From an uncultured Chlorobiota bacterium (GTDB lineage: Bacteria > Bacteroidota > Bacteroidia > Bacteroidales > JAADGE01), in the NCBI GenBank assembly GCA_947311265.1, contig CAMZKQ010000040.1:1-23591 (forward strand): DNA of 23,591 nt, read 5' to 3'. Position numbers and translations under genes: made by a program. The notes beneath the pieces are model-generated. The model did not search any database and was not told where the DNA came from. It saw only the letters and a program-made list of their open reading frames with translations. Below are positions 8,107-16,460 of the stretch, one piece after another (positions within the stretch are counted from its first letter, which is position 1; each line of letters starts with the position of its first letter).

Positions 8107-8131
8107 CACAAAAATATAACTTTTTTACAAA

Positions 8132-8776
8132 ATGATAAATTTATTAGCAGAAATCAATTTGGTAAATACAGTAATTGCTGCCACCCTCTTGCTAGAGACT
8201 AGTCTTTTTGACATCTTAATTGTACTTACCTTAGGTTGGGCAATTTACAGGGGGTACAAGCGAGGCTCGATTGTTCACTCTGTTGCACTTTTGGTATTGC
8301 TTGGTGGGGTGTTTATGGCCGCTTATTTGTCCTATAAAATATATGGTGTAATTAACTATAGGTCTAGAGTACAATTGGTACATTTGCCAGTAATTATATT
8401 TTCGATACTCTACGTTGGTGTAGTTTACGGTGCTCACTTTGTAGCCGATAAAGTTACTGGGAATATTGGCGAAGATGCAAAAGGGCGAACCAATAAACTA
8501 CTTGGAATTTTGGTAAATATTGGTAAATATTTATTTATGATAAGCATTGTTTTAATGTTTATTTTTAAACTAGATGCCACTTATAATTTTATTTCTCCGG
8601 AAGAGAAGAAAGAAACATCACTTTATTACCCCGTTTTAAAAGTTGCACCAACTGTTTTTCGTATTTTGCGTTTTCCAGAAATAAACCCAATACCAGATTT
8701 TAAGCCCATTGAATATCAGGATAGTACAGAACGTTACGAACGGCGAAAGATGCCTAAGATAGATGAAAATCAATAG
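8132..8776 (+). CDS. CvpA-family inner-membrane protein
   Basis: The protein has 214 residues and about four membrane segments (roughly 25-42, 50-70, 82-104 and 125-147). The family signature 'DILIVLTLGWAIYRGYKRG' near 29-47 matches the start of CvpA-type proteins. A typical 'RTNKLLGILVNIGKY' segment precedes the last helix, followed by a soluble tail with SLYYPVLKVAPTVF. CvpA was linked to colicin V production in E. coli, but the general function is unclear. The charged C-terminal tail ending in MPKIDENQ is probably cytoplasmic. It lies upstream of tyrS on the same strand, but tyrS has its own promoter-like site. Confidence 0.8.
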   Translation: MINLLAEINLVNTVIAATLLLETSLFDILIVLTLGWAIYRGYKRGSIVHSVALLVLLGGVFMAAYLSYKIYGVINYRSRVQLVHLPVIIFSILYVGVVYGAHFVADKVTGNIGEDAKGRTNKLLGILVNIGKYLFMISIVLMFIFKLDATYNFISPEEKKETSLYYPVLKVAPTVFRILRFPEINPIPDFKPIEYQDSTERYERRKMPKIDENQ

Positions 8777-8847
8777 ACAAAACCAGAAATAACTAAACTT
8801 CTAGCTTTTTTAACATTATTTATTTTTTTAATCTTTAATGAATGACC

Positions 8848-8855
8848 TATATTTG
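8848..8855 (+). promoter_or_regulatory. -7 promoter element for tyrS
   Basis: TATATTTG is a full match to TAnnTTTG, 15 bases before the tyrS ATG. The -33 region is a run of T without a clear TTTG. The short distance implies a very short leader. Confidence 0.5.
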
Positions 8856-8870
8856 CCAAAATTTTTTTAG

Positions 8871-10166
8871 ATGAAATTTATTGAAGAACTAAAGTGGCGA
8901 GGCATGATACACGATATGATGCCCGGCACAGACCAACAGTTAGAACAAGAAATGACCGCTGCTTATTTGGGCATAGACCCAACGGCAGACTCCTTGCATA
9001 TAGGGCATTTGGTAGGGGTAATGATGCTCAAACATTTCCAAGAAGCAGGGCATAAGCCCATTGCATTGCTGGGCGGGGCAACCGGTATGATTGGCGACCC
9101 TTCCGGGAAATCAAAAGAACGTAACCTTTTAGATTTAGAAAGCCTCCGACACAACCAAGAGGCCATAAAAATACAATTAAGCAAGTTCTTAGATTTTGAA
9201 TCGCAAAAAGAAAATGCAGCAGAACTCGTAAATAATTACGACTGGATGAGCCAGTTTTCATTTCTGGATTTTATTAGAGATGTTGGCAAGCACATCACAG
9301 TAAACTACATGGCTGCCAAAGATTCTGTAAAAAAAAGAATGAAAGATTCTGCCGAAGGCTTATCCTTTACAGAATTTAGTTACCAATTAGTCCAAGGCTA
9401 TGATTTTCTTCACCTTTACAGAGAAAATAATTGTAAAATACAAATGGGTGGCTCCGACCAATGGGGCAATATTACCACAGGAACAGAACTCATTCGCAGA
9501 ATTGCCAAAGGCAAGGCGTATGCCCTTACCTGCCCACTAATTACAAAAGCAGATGGCGGGAAATTTGGCAAAACAGAAAGTGGAAATATCTGGCTCGACC
9601 CAGAACGCACTTCGCCCTACGAATTTTACCAGTTCTGGCTAAATACAAGCGATGCCGATGCCGAAAAATATTTAAAAATATTTACGATGTTCTCCCAAGC
9701 CCAAATCAAAAAAATGGCAGAAGAACATAGCGAAGCACCGCATACAAGAATATTACAAAAAGCACTCGCCAAGTCCATGACTATAAATGTGCACTCGGAA
9801 GACGATTTTGAAACCGCCGTTGAAGCATCGCAAATACTCTTCGGAAAAGGCACAAAAGCAACCTTGGCTAAACTATCTGATAAAGTTATTTTAGATATTT
9901 TTAAGGGTGTTCCCAACTTTTCGGTAAAACAAGCAACTATAGAAAGTGGGGTAAATATTATTGACTTATTAGCCGAGCATACTCAAATCTTTAAATCAAA
10001 AGGCGAAGTTCGTCGGTTAATGAAAGAAAACGGGCTTAGTATAAACCAAGAAAAAGAAAATAGCCCAGACACAGTAATTGATAAAGCGGCATTGATTAAC
10101 AATAAATTTATTGTTATACGCCGAGGGAAGAAAAAATATTTTTTAATATCAATAAACAACAAATAA
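8871..10166 (+). CDS. tyrS: Tyrosyl-tRNA synthetase
   Basis: This 431-residue class I synthetase charges tRNA-Tyr in the cytoplasm. The HIGH motif is at residues 43-46 (LHIGHLVG). The tyrosine-binding region includes SDQWGNITTG near 195-204. The KMSKS-equivalent loop is KFGKT at 231-235, where KFGKS is commoner. A C-terminal S4-type RNA-binding domain occupies about the last 70 residues (KSKGEVRRLMKENGLSIN). Length is normal and the gene intact. Its stop lies six bases before the ATG at 10173 that opens the broken wzz frame, suggesting a tyrS-wzz-ligase transcript. Confidence 0.97.
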   Translation: MKFIEELKWRGMIHDMMPGTDQQLEQEMTAAYLGIDPTADSLHIGHLVGVMMLKHFQEAGHKPIALLGGATGMIGDPSGKSKERNLLDLESLRHNQEAIKIQLSKFLDFESQKENAAELVNNYDWMSQFSFLDFIRDVGKHITVNYMAAKDSVKKRMKDSAEGLSFTEFSYQLVQGYDFLHLYRENNCKIQMGGSDQWGNITTGTELIRRIAKGKAYALTCPLITKADGGKFGKTESGNIWLDPERTSPYEFYQFWLNTSDADAEKYLKIFTMFSQAQIKKMAEEHSEAPHTRILQKALAKSMTINVHSEDDFETAVEASQILFGKGTKATLAKLSDKVILDIFKGVPNFSVKQATIESGVNIIDLLAEHTQIFKSKGEVRRLMKENGLSINQEKENSPDTVIDKAALINNKFIVIRRGKKKYFLISINNK

Positions 10167-10187
10167 CGAAGAATGGATAATTCAATT

Positions 10188-10190
10188 TAA
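10188..10190 (+). other. In-frame TAA interrupting the natural wzz start
   Basis: The only nearby ATG (10173) is in frame with wzz and gives MDNSI, then TAA. The frame then continues KFKADSENLLKLLVVNRK straight into the annotated protein. The residues after the stop look like the pre-membrane segment normal for Wzz proteins. The stop is thus either a point change (for example CAA to TAA), a sequence error, or the end of a five-codon leader. Confidence 0.75.
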
Positions 10191-10223
10191 AAATTTAAAG
10201 CAGATTCCGAAAACCTGCTAAAA

Positions 10224-11207
10224 TTGCTAGTTGTAAACAGAAAATCAATAATAATTGTAACTCTAGTAGGTGCAATATTAGCCATTGCTGTTTCTTTTAT
10301 GATTACCCCGATGTACAAATCATCGCTAGCCTTTTACCCCATCAACCAGTTCTCTATGTCTGACGTATTATACGATAACAATAGCTACATGAAATACGGT
10401 AGCGAAGATGATGTAGATAGGTTTCTCCAATTTTTAAACTCTGACTATATCACCAATAGTATTATTGAAAAGTACGACCTATTCGAGCATTATGAAATAG
10501 AGAAAGACGATAAAACAAAGATGTCTAAAATGTACAAACAGTTCGATAGCAATATTGACTATACAAAATCTAAATTTGGAGCTATTATTATTAAAGTTTA
10601 TGATAAAAACCCAGAATACTCCTCTGGAATAGCCACTGATATTTCGCTCTATCTTGATACTTTACTCAATGATATTAAAGCCAAGCGAGCAAAAAAAGTA
10701 CTGGAAATTGCAGAGGCAAGGTACAAAGTGTTGAAAAATCAAATTACAACAATAAACGACTCACTAAACACCTTACGCTCCGAAGGTATCCTTGATTATT
10801 GGAACCAAGTAGAAAGACTCACGCAAGCCTACGGTACTGCCCTTGCCGAAGGAAAATCACAATCTGGCATAAAAAAAATAGAAGACGAACTAGACACTTT
10901 TGGCAAATATGGTGGAGTTTACAACTACTATAGTGCCGCTTTTGGCTCGCAAGTAAATAAAACATTGGTCATAGAAAACCGCCTAGCAGAAGCCAAAATT
11001 GATGCCTACTCTAAAATGCCCAACTTCTATGTTACCAACTCACCCCGTACACCCGACAAAAAATCCTACCCCGTACGGTGGATAATAGCTGTTGCAGCAA
11101 CTGTATTCTCTTTTGTACTTTCCCTTGTAGGCATTTTTGCAATGAAATTCCTTAAAAACTTTACAGGACTAATAAAACGACTAAAAGGAGAAGAGGATGC
11201 CGCCTAA
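10224..11207 (+). CDS. Wzz/chain-length determinant-type membrane protein
   Basis: From a TTG start the product has 327 residues. A membrane segment (about 8-28, IIIVTLVGAILAIAVSFMI) follows almost at once. A long external region with helices predicted around 120-250 comes next. Then a Pro-containing stretch (SPRTPDKKSYPV) precedes a second membrane segment near 285-310 and a short basic tail. This order is that of Wzz/polysaccharide co-polymerases, which set O-antigen or capsule chain length. There is no C-terminal tyrosine kinase domain. The likely original start is ATG 10173, now cut off by TAA at 10188. TTG at 10224 or CTG at 10215 are fallback starts and would remove most of the cytoplasmic N-terminus. 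The last 11 bases overlap the ligase gene. Confidence 0.8.
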   Translation: MLVVNRKSIIIVTLVGAILAIAVSFMITPMYKSSLAFYPINQFSMSDVLYDNNSYMKYGSEDDVDRFLQFLNSDYITNSIIEKYDLFEHYEIEKDDKTKMSKMYKQFDSNIDYTKSKFGAIIIKVYDKNPEYSSGIATDISLYLDTLLNDIKAKRAKKVLEIAEARYKVLKNQITTINDSLNTLRSEGILDYWNQVERLTQAYGTALAEGKSQSGIKKIEDELDTFGKYGGVYNYYSAAFGSQVNKTLVIENRLAEAKIDAYSKMPNFYVTNSPRTPDKKSYPVRWIIAVAATVFSFVLSLVGIFAMKFLKNFTGLIKRLKGEEDAA

Positions 11208-12714
11208 AAAGCAAGACGACATACCATTTGCAGAAAAATTTAAATTTAAAGACCAAGCCATTTACTTGGTGGTAACTTTATCTATAATATTTATTAGTAT
11301 AGGAATGACCTATGCCGAGCAATTCTATATACTACTTTTACCCTTTATACTTATTGCAGGTTGGCTAACGGTAAATAATATAGACAAGACCCTTCTGCTA
11401 ATTTCATTCCTTACCCCATTATCCATACCACTAAAAGAGCTAATGGAAGGGCAATCGTTCGATGTTGCCTTACCCACAGAACCGCTGATGCTAGTGCTTA
11501 CAGGCATCTTTTTTCTAAAACTTGCAATAGGCGAACGAATTGATAAAAAAGTAGTAAAACACCCTATAAGTATTGCAGTAGCTTTTTACTTAGCATGGAT
11601 ATTTATTACAAGTGTAGTAAGCTCAGACTCTGTTGTCTCCCTCAAATTCTTTGCTGCAAAAATGTGGTTTATAATACCCCTCTTTTTTATGGCAGCCCAC
11701 TTCTTTTCAGATGAAAAAGTATTAAAAAAGTACATTTGGCTATACGTTGGAGCAATGGTAATTGTTCTTCTTTACACACTTGTTTTACAAGTAAATACAG
11801 GCATATTTACCAAAAAAGTCGCCTACTCAATAATGCAACCCTTCTTTAAAGACCACACTTCCTACGGAGCTGTTATTGCCATGTTCATACCTTTTATATT
11901 TGTAGGGATTACCACTTTAAAAATGAACAAGCTAAAGAAACTATTTACAACAATTACCTTTATAATATTTATGCTTGGGCTAATATTTTCCTACACACGA
12001 GCAGCATGGCTAAGTATAGTAGGTGCAATAGGCGTATGGAATGTTGTAAAAATAAAAGTAAAGCTCGTTTTTATTTTAATGCTAATAGGAATTTTAGGAA
12101 GCATAGTATATGCCAATGCCGACGAAATATTTTCATCACTTGCAAAAAACAAAGTAGAATCCTCTACAAATTTAGCAGACCACGTCTCATCTGTTTCTAA
12201 TGTATCCTCCGATGCCTCTAACTTAGAACGAATAAACCGCTGGAACTCTGCTTACCAAATGTTCCTTGCAAAACCGCTTTTTGGGTACGGCCCCGGTACA
12301 TACATGTTCGAGTATGCCCCATTTCAAGACTACCGAGAAAAAACAATAATCAGCACCAACAATGCTGATGGAGGAAATGCACACAGCGAATATTTAGGCC
12401 CTTTATCAGAGTCTGGTATAATCGGTATGCTCTCCTTTTTAGCAATTATTTTTCTAAGCATTCATACAGGAATTAAAGTATTTAGAAAAGCAGAAAAAAA
12501 AGAACACAGAGCCATAGCAATGGCACTTCTTTTAGGACTTGTAACTTACTATATGCACGGATTCCTTAATAATTATTTAGACCTAGACAAAGCCTCCGTA
12601 CCCTTCTGGGGATTTACAGCAGGGCTTGTAGCCTTAGACGTATTTCAACCCAAAAAGAAAAATCCAGAAAAAGAAGTAACCGCCCCACCTCTAGACAAAG
12701 AGGAAGATTTATAA
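11197..12714 (+). CDS. O-antigen ligase/polymerase-type polytopic membrane protein (Wzy/WaaL family)
   Basis: This 505-residue protein has about ten or more hydrophobic helices. It has a large external loop near residues 310-410, typical of the O-antigen ligase family (Wzy_C). Within or beside it are the diagnostic 'FGYGPGTYMFEY' and 'NAHSEYLGPLSESGIIG' segments, the latter carrying the conserved loop histidine. An 'SYTRAAWLSIVGAIGVW' helix precedes it. Such proteins polymerise or attach undecaprenyl-linked glycans at the periplasmic face. Sequence alone does not separate polymerase from ligase. The start overlaps the wzz end by 11 bases, implying translational coupling. No glycosyltransferases or flippase lie nearby. 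The C-terminus is charged and probably cytoplasmic. Confidence 0.85.
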   Translation: MPPKKQDDIPFAEKFKFKDQAIYLVVTLSIIFISIGMTYAEQFYILLLPFILIAGWLTVNNIDKTLLLISFLTPLSIPLKELMEGQSFDVALPTEPLMLVLTGIFFLKLAIGERIDKKVVKHPISIAVAFYLAWIFITSVVSSDSVVSLKFFAAKMWFIIPLFFMAAHFFSDEKVLKKYIWLYVGAMVIVLLYTLVLQVNTGIFTKKVAYSIMQPFFKDHTSYGAVIAMFIPFIFVGITTLKMNKLKKLFTTITFIIFMLGLIFSYTRAAWLSIVGAIGVWNVVKIKVKLVFILMLIGILGSIVYANADEIFSSLAKNKVESSTNLADHVSSVSNVSSDASNLERINRWNSAYQMFLAKPLFGYGPGTYMFEYAPFQDYREKTIISTNNADGGNAHSEYLGPLSESGIIGMLSFLAIIFLSIHTGIKVFRKAEKKEHRAIAMALLLGLVTYYMHGFLNNYLDLDKASVPFWGFTAGLVALDVFQPKKKNPEKEVTAPPLDKEEDL

Positions 12715-12718
12715 AACT

Positions 12719-12746
12719 AAAACGGGCTTAAAATTAAGCTCGTTTT
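12719..12746 (+). terminator. Terminator after the O-antigen ligase gene
   Basis: AAAACGGGCTTA and TAAGCTCGTTTT pair into an ~12-bp stem with one G-U pair and a tiny A-rich loop, ending in TTTT. It lies 5 bases past the ligase stop and 27 bases before metH. Confidence 0.75.
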
Positions 12747-12773
12747 CTATTTAAAAATAACAAAATTTAAAGC

Positions 12774-15700
12774 ATGAAGAACTCAAAACAACTATATAGA
12801 CAACTTGCCAAAAACGTACTCGTACTCGACGGAGCAATGGGAACAATGATACAGCAATACAAACTCTCCGAAGCCGATTTTAGAGGCGAGCGTTTCAAAA
12901 ATTGGCACTGCGATGTAAAAGGCAACAACGACCTACTATCCATAACACGCCCAGAAGTAATAAAAGCCATTCATGCAGAATACCTTACCGCAGGCTCAGA
13001 TATTATAGAAACCAACACCTTCAATGCCAATACCATTTCCATGGAAGACTATGACATGCAAGAGTTCGTCTATGAAATAAACCTAGCCGCTGCAAAACTT
13101 GCCGTTGAAGTTTGCGGAGAATTTATACAAAAAACACCCAATAAATTTCGCTTCGTAGCAGGCTCAATAGGGCCCACAAACAAAACCGCCTCCATGTCAG
13201 CAGATGTAGAAAACCCCGGGCATAGAGCGGTGAGTTTTGACGATGTTGTAAACTGCTATATACCACAAATAAAAGGATTGCTCGATGGCGGTGCGGATAT
13301 TCTTATGATAGAAACCATTTTTGATACCCTAAACGCTAAAGCCGCATTATACGCCGTACAAAACGAAGCACAGCTTCGTAATATCAAAATTCCAGTCATG
13401 ATTTCTGGTACAGTTACCGACAAAAGTGGTCGCACACTTTCTGGGCAAACCGTAGAGGCATTTATCAACTCACTTTCCCATGTAGAGCTACTTTCCATAG
13501 GGCTAAATTGCTCCACAGGAGCACACGATATGCTACCGCATATTGCCGAAATGGCAAAAAAATCAAAATTTCGCATTAGTGCCTACCCCAATGCAGGAAT
13601 GCCCAACCAATTTGGCGAGTACGACGAAACACCCGAGAAAATGGGCAAGCAAATTCAAGATTTCTTAGATGCAGGGCATCTAAATTTAATCGGTGGCTGC
13701 TGTGGCACTTCCCCAGCACATATCAAAGTAATTGCCCAAATTGCAGCAAAAGCAAAAGCCCACAATGTAGCAGAAATACCCAAAGAAACAAAACTGAGCG
13801 GCTTAGAAGCATTAAAAATAAATGCCGAAAATAACTTTATAAATATTGGCGAACGCACAAATGTTGCAGGGTCAATACGATTCGCCCGACTTATCCGAGA
13901 AAAAAAGTACGAAGAAGCCCTTTCGGTTGCCCGAAAACAGGTAGAAAATGGAGCTCAAATTATTGATATTTGCATGGACGATGCAATGCTTGATGCGGAG
14001 CATGAAGTGGTAACATTTCTTAACCTACTTGTAGCCGAGCCAGATATTGCAAAAGTACCAATAATGATTGATAGCTCCAAGCACAAAGTCATTATTGCTG
14101 GGCTTAAATGCTTGCAGGGCAAGGCTGTAGTAAATTCAATTAGCCTAAAAGAGGGCGAAGAAAAATTCCTTTCGGCGGCTGCCGAAATCATGAAATTTGG
14201 AGCCGCCGCTGTAGTCATGGCATTCGATGAAAATGGACAAGCCGCCACTTACGATGAAAAAATAAGTATCTGCAAAAGAGCTTATGATTTGCTTACGCAA
14301 AAGGTCGGTTTTCCGCCAGAAGACATTATTTTTGACCCAAATATCCTAACCGTAGCAACTGGCATTGAGGAACATAACAATTATGCCGTTGATTTTATCG
14401 AAACCATAAAATGGATAAAAGCAAATTTACCTTATGCCAAAGTTAGTGGCGGCATTAGCAACCTCTCTTTTTCCTTTCGGGGAAATAACGTGATACGAGA
14501 AGCCATGCACTCTGCATTTTTATTTCATGCCATAAAAGCAGGTTTAGATATGGGTATCGTAAATGCAGGAATGTTGCAAATTTATGATGAAATCCCAGCC
14601 GACCTTTTAGAGCTTACCGAAGATGTTATTTTTAACCGCCGTCCAGATGCTGCCGAGCGATTGGTCGATTTTGCACAGACCGTGCAACAAACCGAAAAAA
14701 AAGAAGGCGAGCAGGAAGAGTGGAGAACTAAGCCTGTAAACGAACGCTTGAGCTATGCCTTGGTGAAAGGCATTACCGAATTTATTGAAGATGATACCGA
14801 AGAAGCACGGCAAAATTTCCCAAAAGCACTAGAAGTTATCGAGCAACCGCTCATGGATGGCATGAACAGGGTTGGGGAACTCTTTGGGGCAGGGAAAATG
14901 TTTTTGCCACAGGTAGTTAAAAGTGCAAGGGTAATGAAAAAAGCTGTTGCCGTTCTGAAACCTTATATAGAAGCCGAAAAAATTGATGGCGAATCCGCCT
15001 CGGCAGGAAAAATTCTTTTGGCAACCGTAAAGGGGGATGTCCATGATATTGGTAAAAATATTGTAAGCGTAATACTTTCTTGCAATAATTTTGAAGTAAT
15101 AGATTTAGGCGTAATGGTATCTGCCGAAATTATTTTGCAAACGGCGGTTGCCGAAAATGTTGATATTATTGGGCTAAGTGGCTTAATTACACCCTCGCTC
15201 GAAGAAATGTCTGGCATTGCCGAAGAGATGGAAAGGCGAGGCATGAAAATTCCACTTGTGCTGGGTGGTGCAACAACTTCAAAAATCCACACAGCCGTAA
15301 AAATTGATACCAAATACAGTGGTTCTACCATTCACGTAAAAGACGCATCGCAAAGTGTGGGAATTATAAAGCAAGTATTAGACCAAGAGTTGGGCGAGGA
15401 TTATAGGGAAGGCGTAAAAGCCGAATTTGCAAAAATGCGGAACAAGTACGAAAACCGAAACCGCAAACCGCTTGTTTCGCTCGAAAAAGCAAGAGCCACA
15501 AAAATCCCCATAAATTGGGATAGCCAAGACATTATAAAACCAAAATTTGTAGGCACAAAAGTATTCAAAGATTACCCTTTGGAAGAAATTGTAAAATTCT
15601 TTGACTGGACTTTCTTTTTTCATGCTTGGGATATTTCGGGGAAGTACCCAGCTATTTTTGAAAATCCTGAAAAAGGGAAAGAAGCCAAAAAATTATACGA

Positions 15701-16454
15701 CGATGCACAAGTTTTGCTAAAAAAAGTAATTGATGAAAAGTGGCTAACTGCAAATGCTGTAATATCCTTATTACCAGCACAATCAACAGGAGATGATGTC
15801 ATTATTTATGACGATGAAAGTTGTACAAAAGAAATTTCAAAACTACACTTCTTGCGGCAGCAAGTGCAGAAAACCGAGCGAAGCCCTTACCAGCATTATT
15901 TATGCCTTTCGGATTATATCGCCCCAAAAACTTCTGGCAGAACCGACTATATTGGAGGCTTTGCACTCACCACTGGTTTAGGCATTGAAAAACATGTGGC
16001 AGAATTTGAAGCACAAGATAATGATTATGATGCCATTATGCTAAAAACCATAGCCGACCGTTTTGCAGAGGCTTTTGCTGAGTTGCTACACAAAAAAGTC
16101 CGTACCGAACTTTGGGGCTATGTAGAAAAAGAAAACTTAAATAATGAAGCTCTATTTGCGGTAAAATACAAAGGCATTCGCCCAGCAATGGGCTATCCTG
16201 CTTGCCCCGAGCATTCTGAAAAAGAAGAGCTTTTTCGCCTACTTAAGGCAGAGGAAAATACAGGCATGAAACTAACCGAAAATTTTTCGATGTATCCGGG
16301 AGCATCAGTAAGTGGGCTTTATTTTGCATTTCCAAACTCTCGCTATTTTAATTTAGGGAAAATTGATAAAGAGCAAGCAGAAGATTATGCCCAAAGAAAA
16401 AAAATATCTGTAAAAATGGCGGAAAGGTATTTAGCTCCAAATCTTGATTATTAA
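12774..16454 (+). CDS. metH: Cobalamin-dependent methionine synthase
   Basis: The 1226-residue enzyme transfers a methyl group from methyltetrahydrofolate to homocysteine through cobalamin. All four modules are present. The homocysteine domain (about 1-325) has zinc ligands C246, C309 and C310. The pterin domain (about 350-620) begins with INIGERTNVAGS. The cap and cobalamin-binding region (about 640-890) has DVHDIG with H757, close to H759 of the E. coli protein. The reactivation domain (about 900-1226) has the SAM-binding RPAMGYPACPEH segment near 1136-1147 and a YFAFPNSRYF motif near the end. Length and residues match a complete enzyme. No cobalamin riboswitch fits in the 59-base gap before it. 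The SDR gene follows after six bases. Confidence 0.98.
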   Translation: MKNSKQLYRQLAKNVLVLDGAMGTMIQQYKLSEADFRGERFKNWHCDVKGNNDLLSITRPEVIKAIHAEYLTAGSDIIETNTFNANTISMEDYDMQEFVYEINLAAAKLAVEVCGEFIQKTPNKFRFVAGSIGPTNKTASMSADVENPGHRAVSFDDVVNCYIPQIKGLLDGGADILMIETIFDTLNAKAALYAVQNEAQLRNIKIPVMISGTVTDKSGRTLSGQTVEAFINSLSHVELLSIGLNCSTGAHDMLPHIAEMAKKSKFRISAYPNAGMPNQFGEYDETPEKMGKQIQDFLDAGHLNLIGGCCGTSPAHIKVIAQIAAKAKAHNVAEIPKETKLSGLEALKINAENNFINIGERTNVAGSIRFARLIREKKYEEALSVARKQVENGAQIIDICMDDAMLDAEHEVVTFLNLLVAEPDIAKVPIMIDSSKHKVIIAGLKCLQGKAVVNSISLKEGEEKFLSAAAEIMKFGAAAVVMAFDENGQAATYDEKISICKRAYDLLTQKVGFPPEDIIFDPNILTVATGIEEHNNYAVDFIETIKWIKANLPYAKVSGGISNLSFSFRGNNVIREAMHSAFLFHAIKAGLDMGIVNAGMLQIYDEIPADLLELTEDVIFNRRPDAAERLVDFAQTVQQTEKKEGEQEEWRTKPVNERLSYALVKGITEFIEDDTEEARQNFPKALEVIEQPLMDGMNRVGELFGAGKMFLPQVVKSARVMKKAVAVLKPYIEAEKIDGESASAGKILLATVKGDVHDIGKNIVSVILSCNNFEVIDLGVMVSAEIILQTAVAENVDIIGLSGLITPSLEEMSGIAEEMERRGMKIPLVLGGATTSKIHTAVKIDTKYSGSTIHVKDASQSVGIIKQVLDQELGEDYREGVKAEFAKMRNKYENRNRKPLVSLEKARATKIPINWDSQDIIKPKFVGTKVFKDYPLEEIVKFFDWTFFFHAWDISGKYPAIFENPEKGKEAKKLYDDAQVLLKKVIDEKWLTANAVISLLPAQSTGDDVIIYDDESCTKEISKLHFLRQQVQKTERSPYQHYLCLSDYIAPKTSGRTDYIGGFALTTGLGIEKHVAEFEAQDNDYDAIMLKTIADRFAEAFAELLHKKVRTELWGYVEKENLNNEALFAVKYKGIRPAMGYPACPEHSEKEELFRLLKAEENTGMKLTENFSMYPGASVSGLYFAFPNSRYFNLGKIDKEQAEDYAQRKKISVKMAERYLAPNLDY

Positions 16455-16460
16455 AATTTA

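Noticed and set aside
8041..8107. Divergent-promoter inverted repeat CTTCTAA/TTAGAAG as a strong operator
   Set aside because: Arms are only 7 bp in very A/T-rich DNA; listed as a weak repeat, not as a finding.
9561..9575. KFGKT instead of KFGKS in the TyrRS active-site loop
   Set aside because: A Ser/Thr change in this loop is conservative and the rest of the enzyme is intact; not evidence of altered function.
12715..12773. Possible cobalamin riboswitch before metH
   Set aside because: The gap is far too short for a cobalamin riboswitch and contains a terminator instead.
12774..16454. Several long antisense frames inside metH, glnN, lepA and the sensor gene
   Set aside because: They are shadows of strongly conserved coding sequence, have no recognisable protein features and no promoter-like sites of their own.
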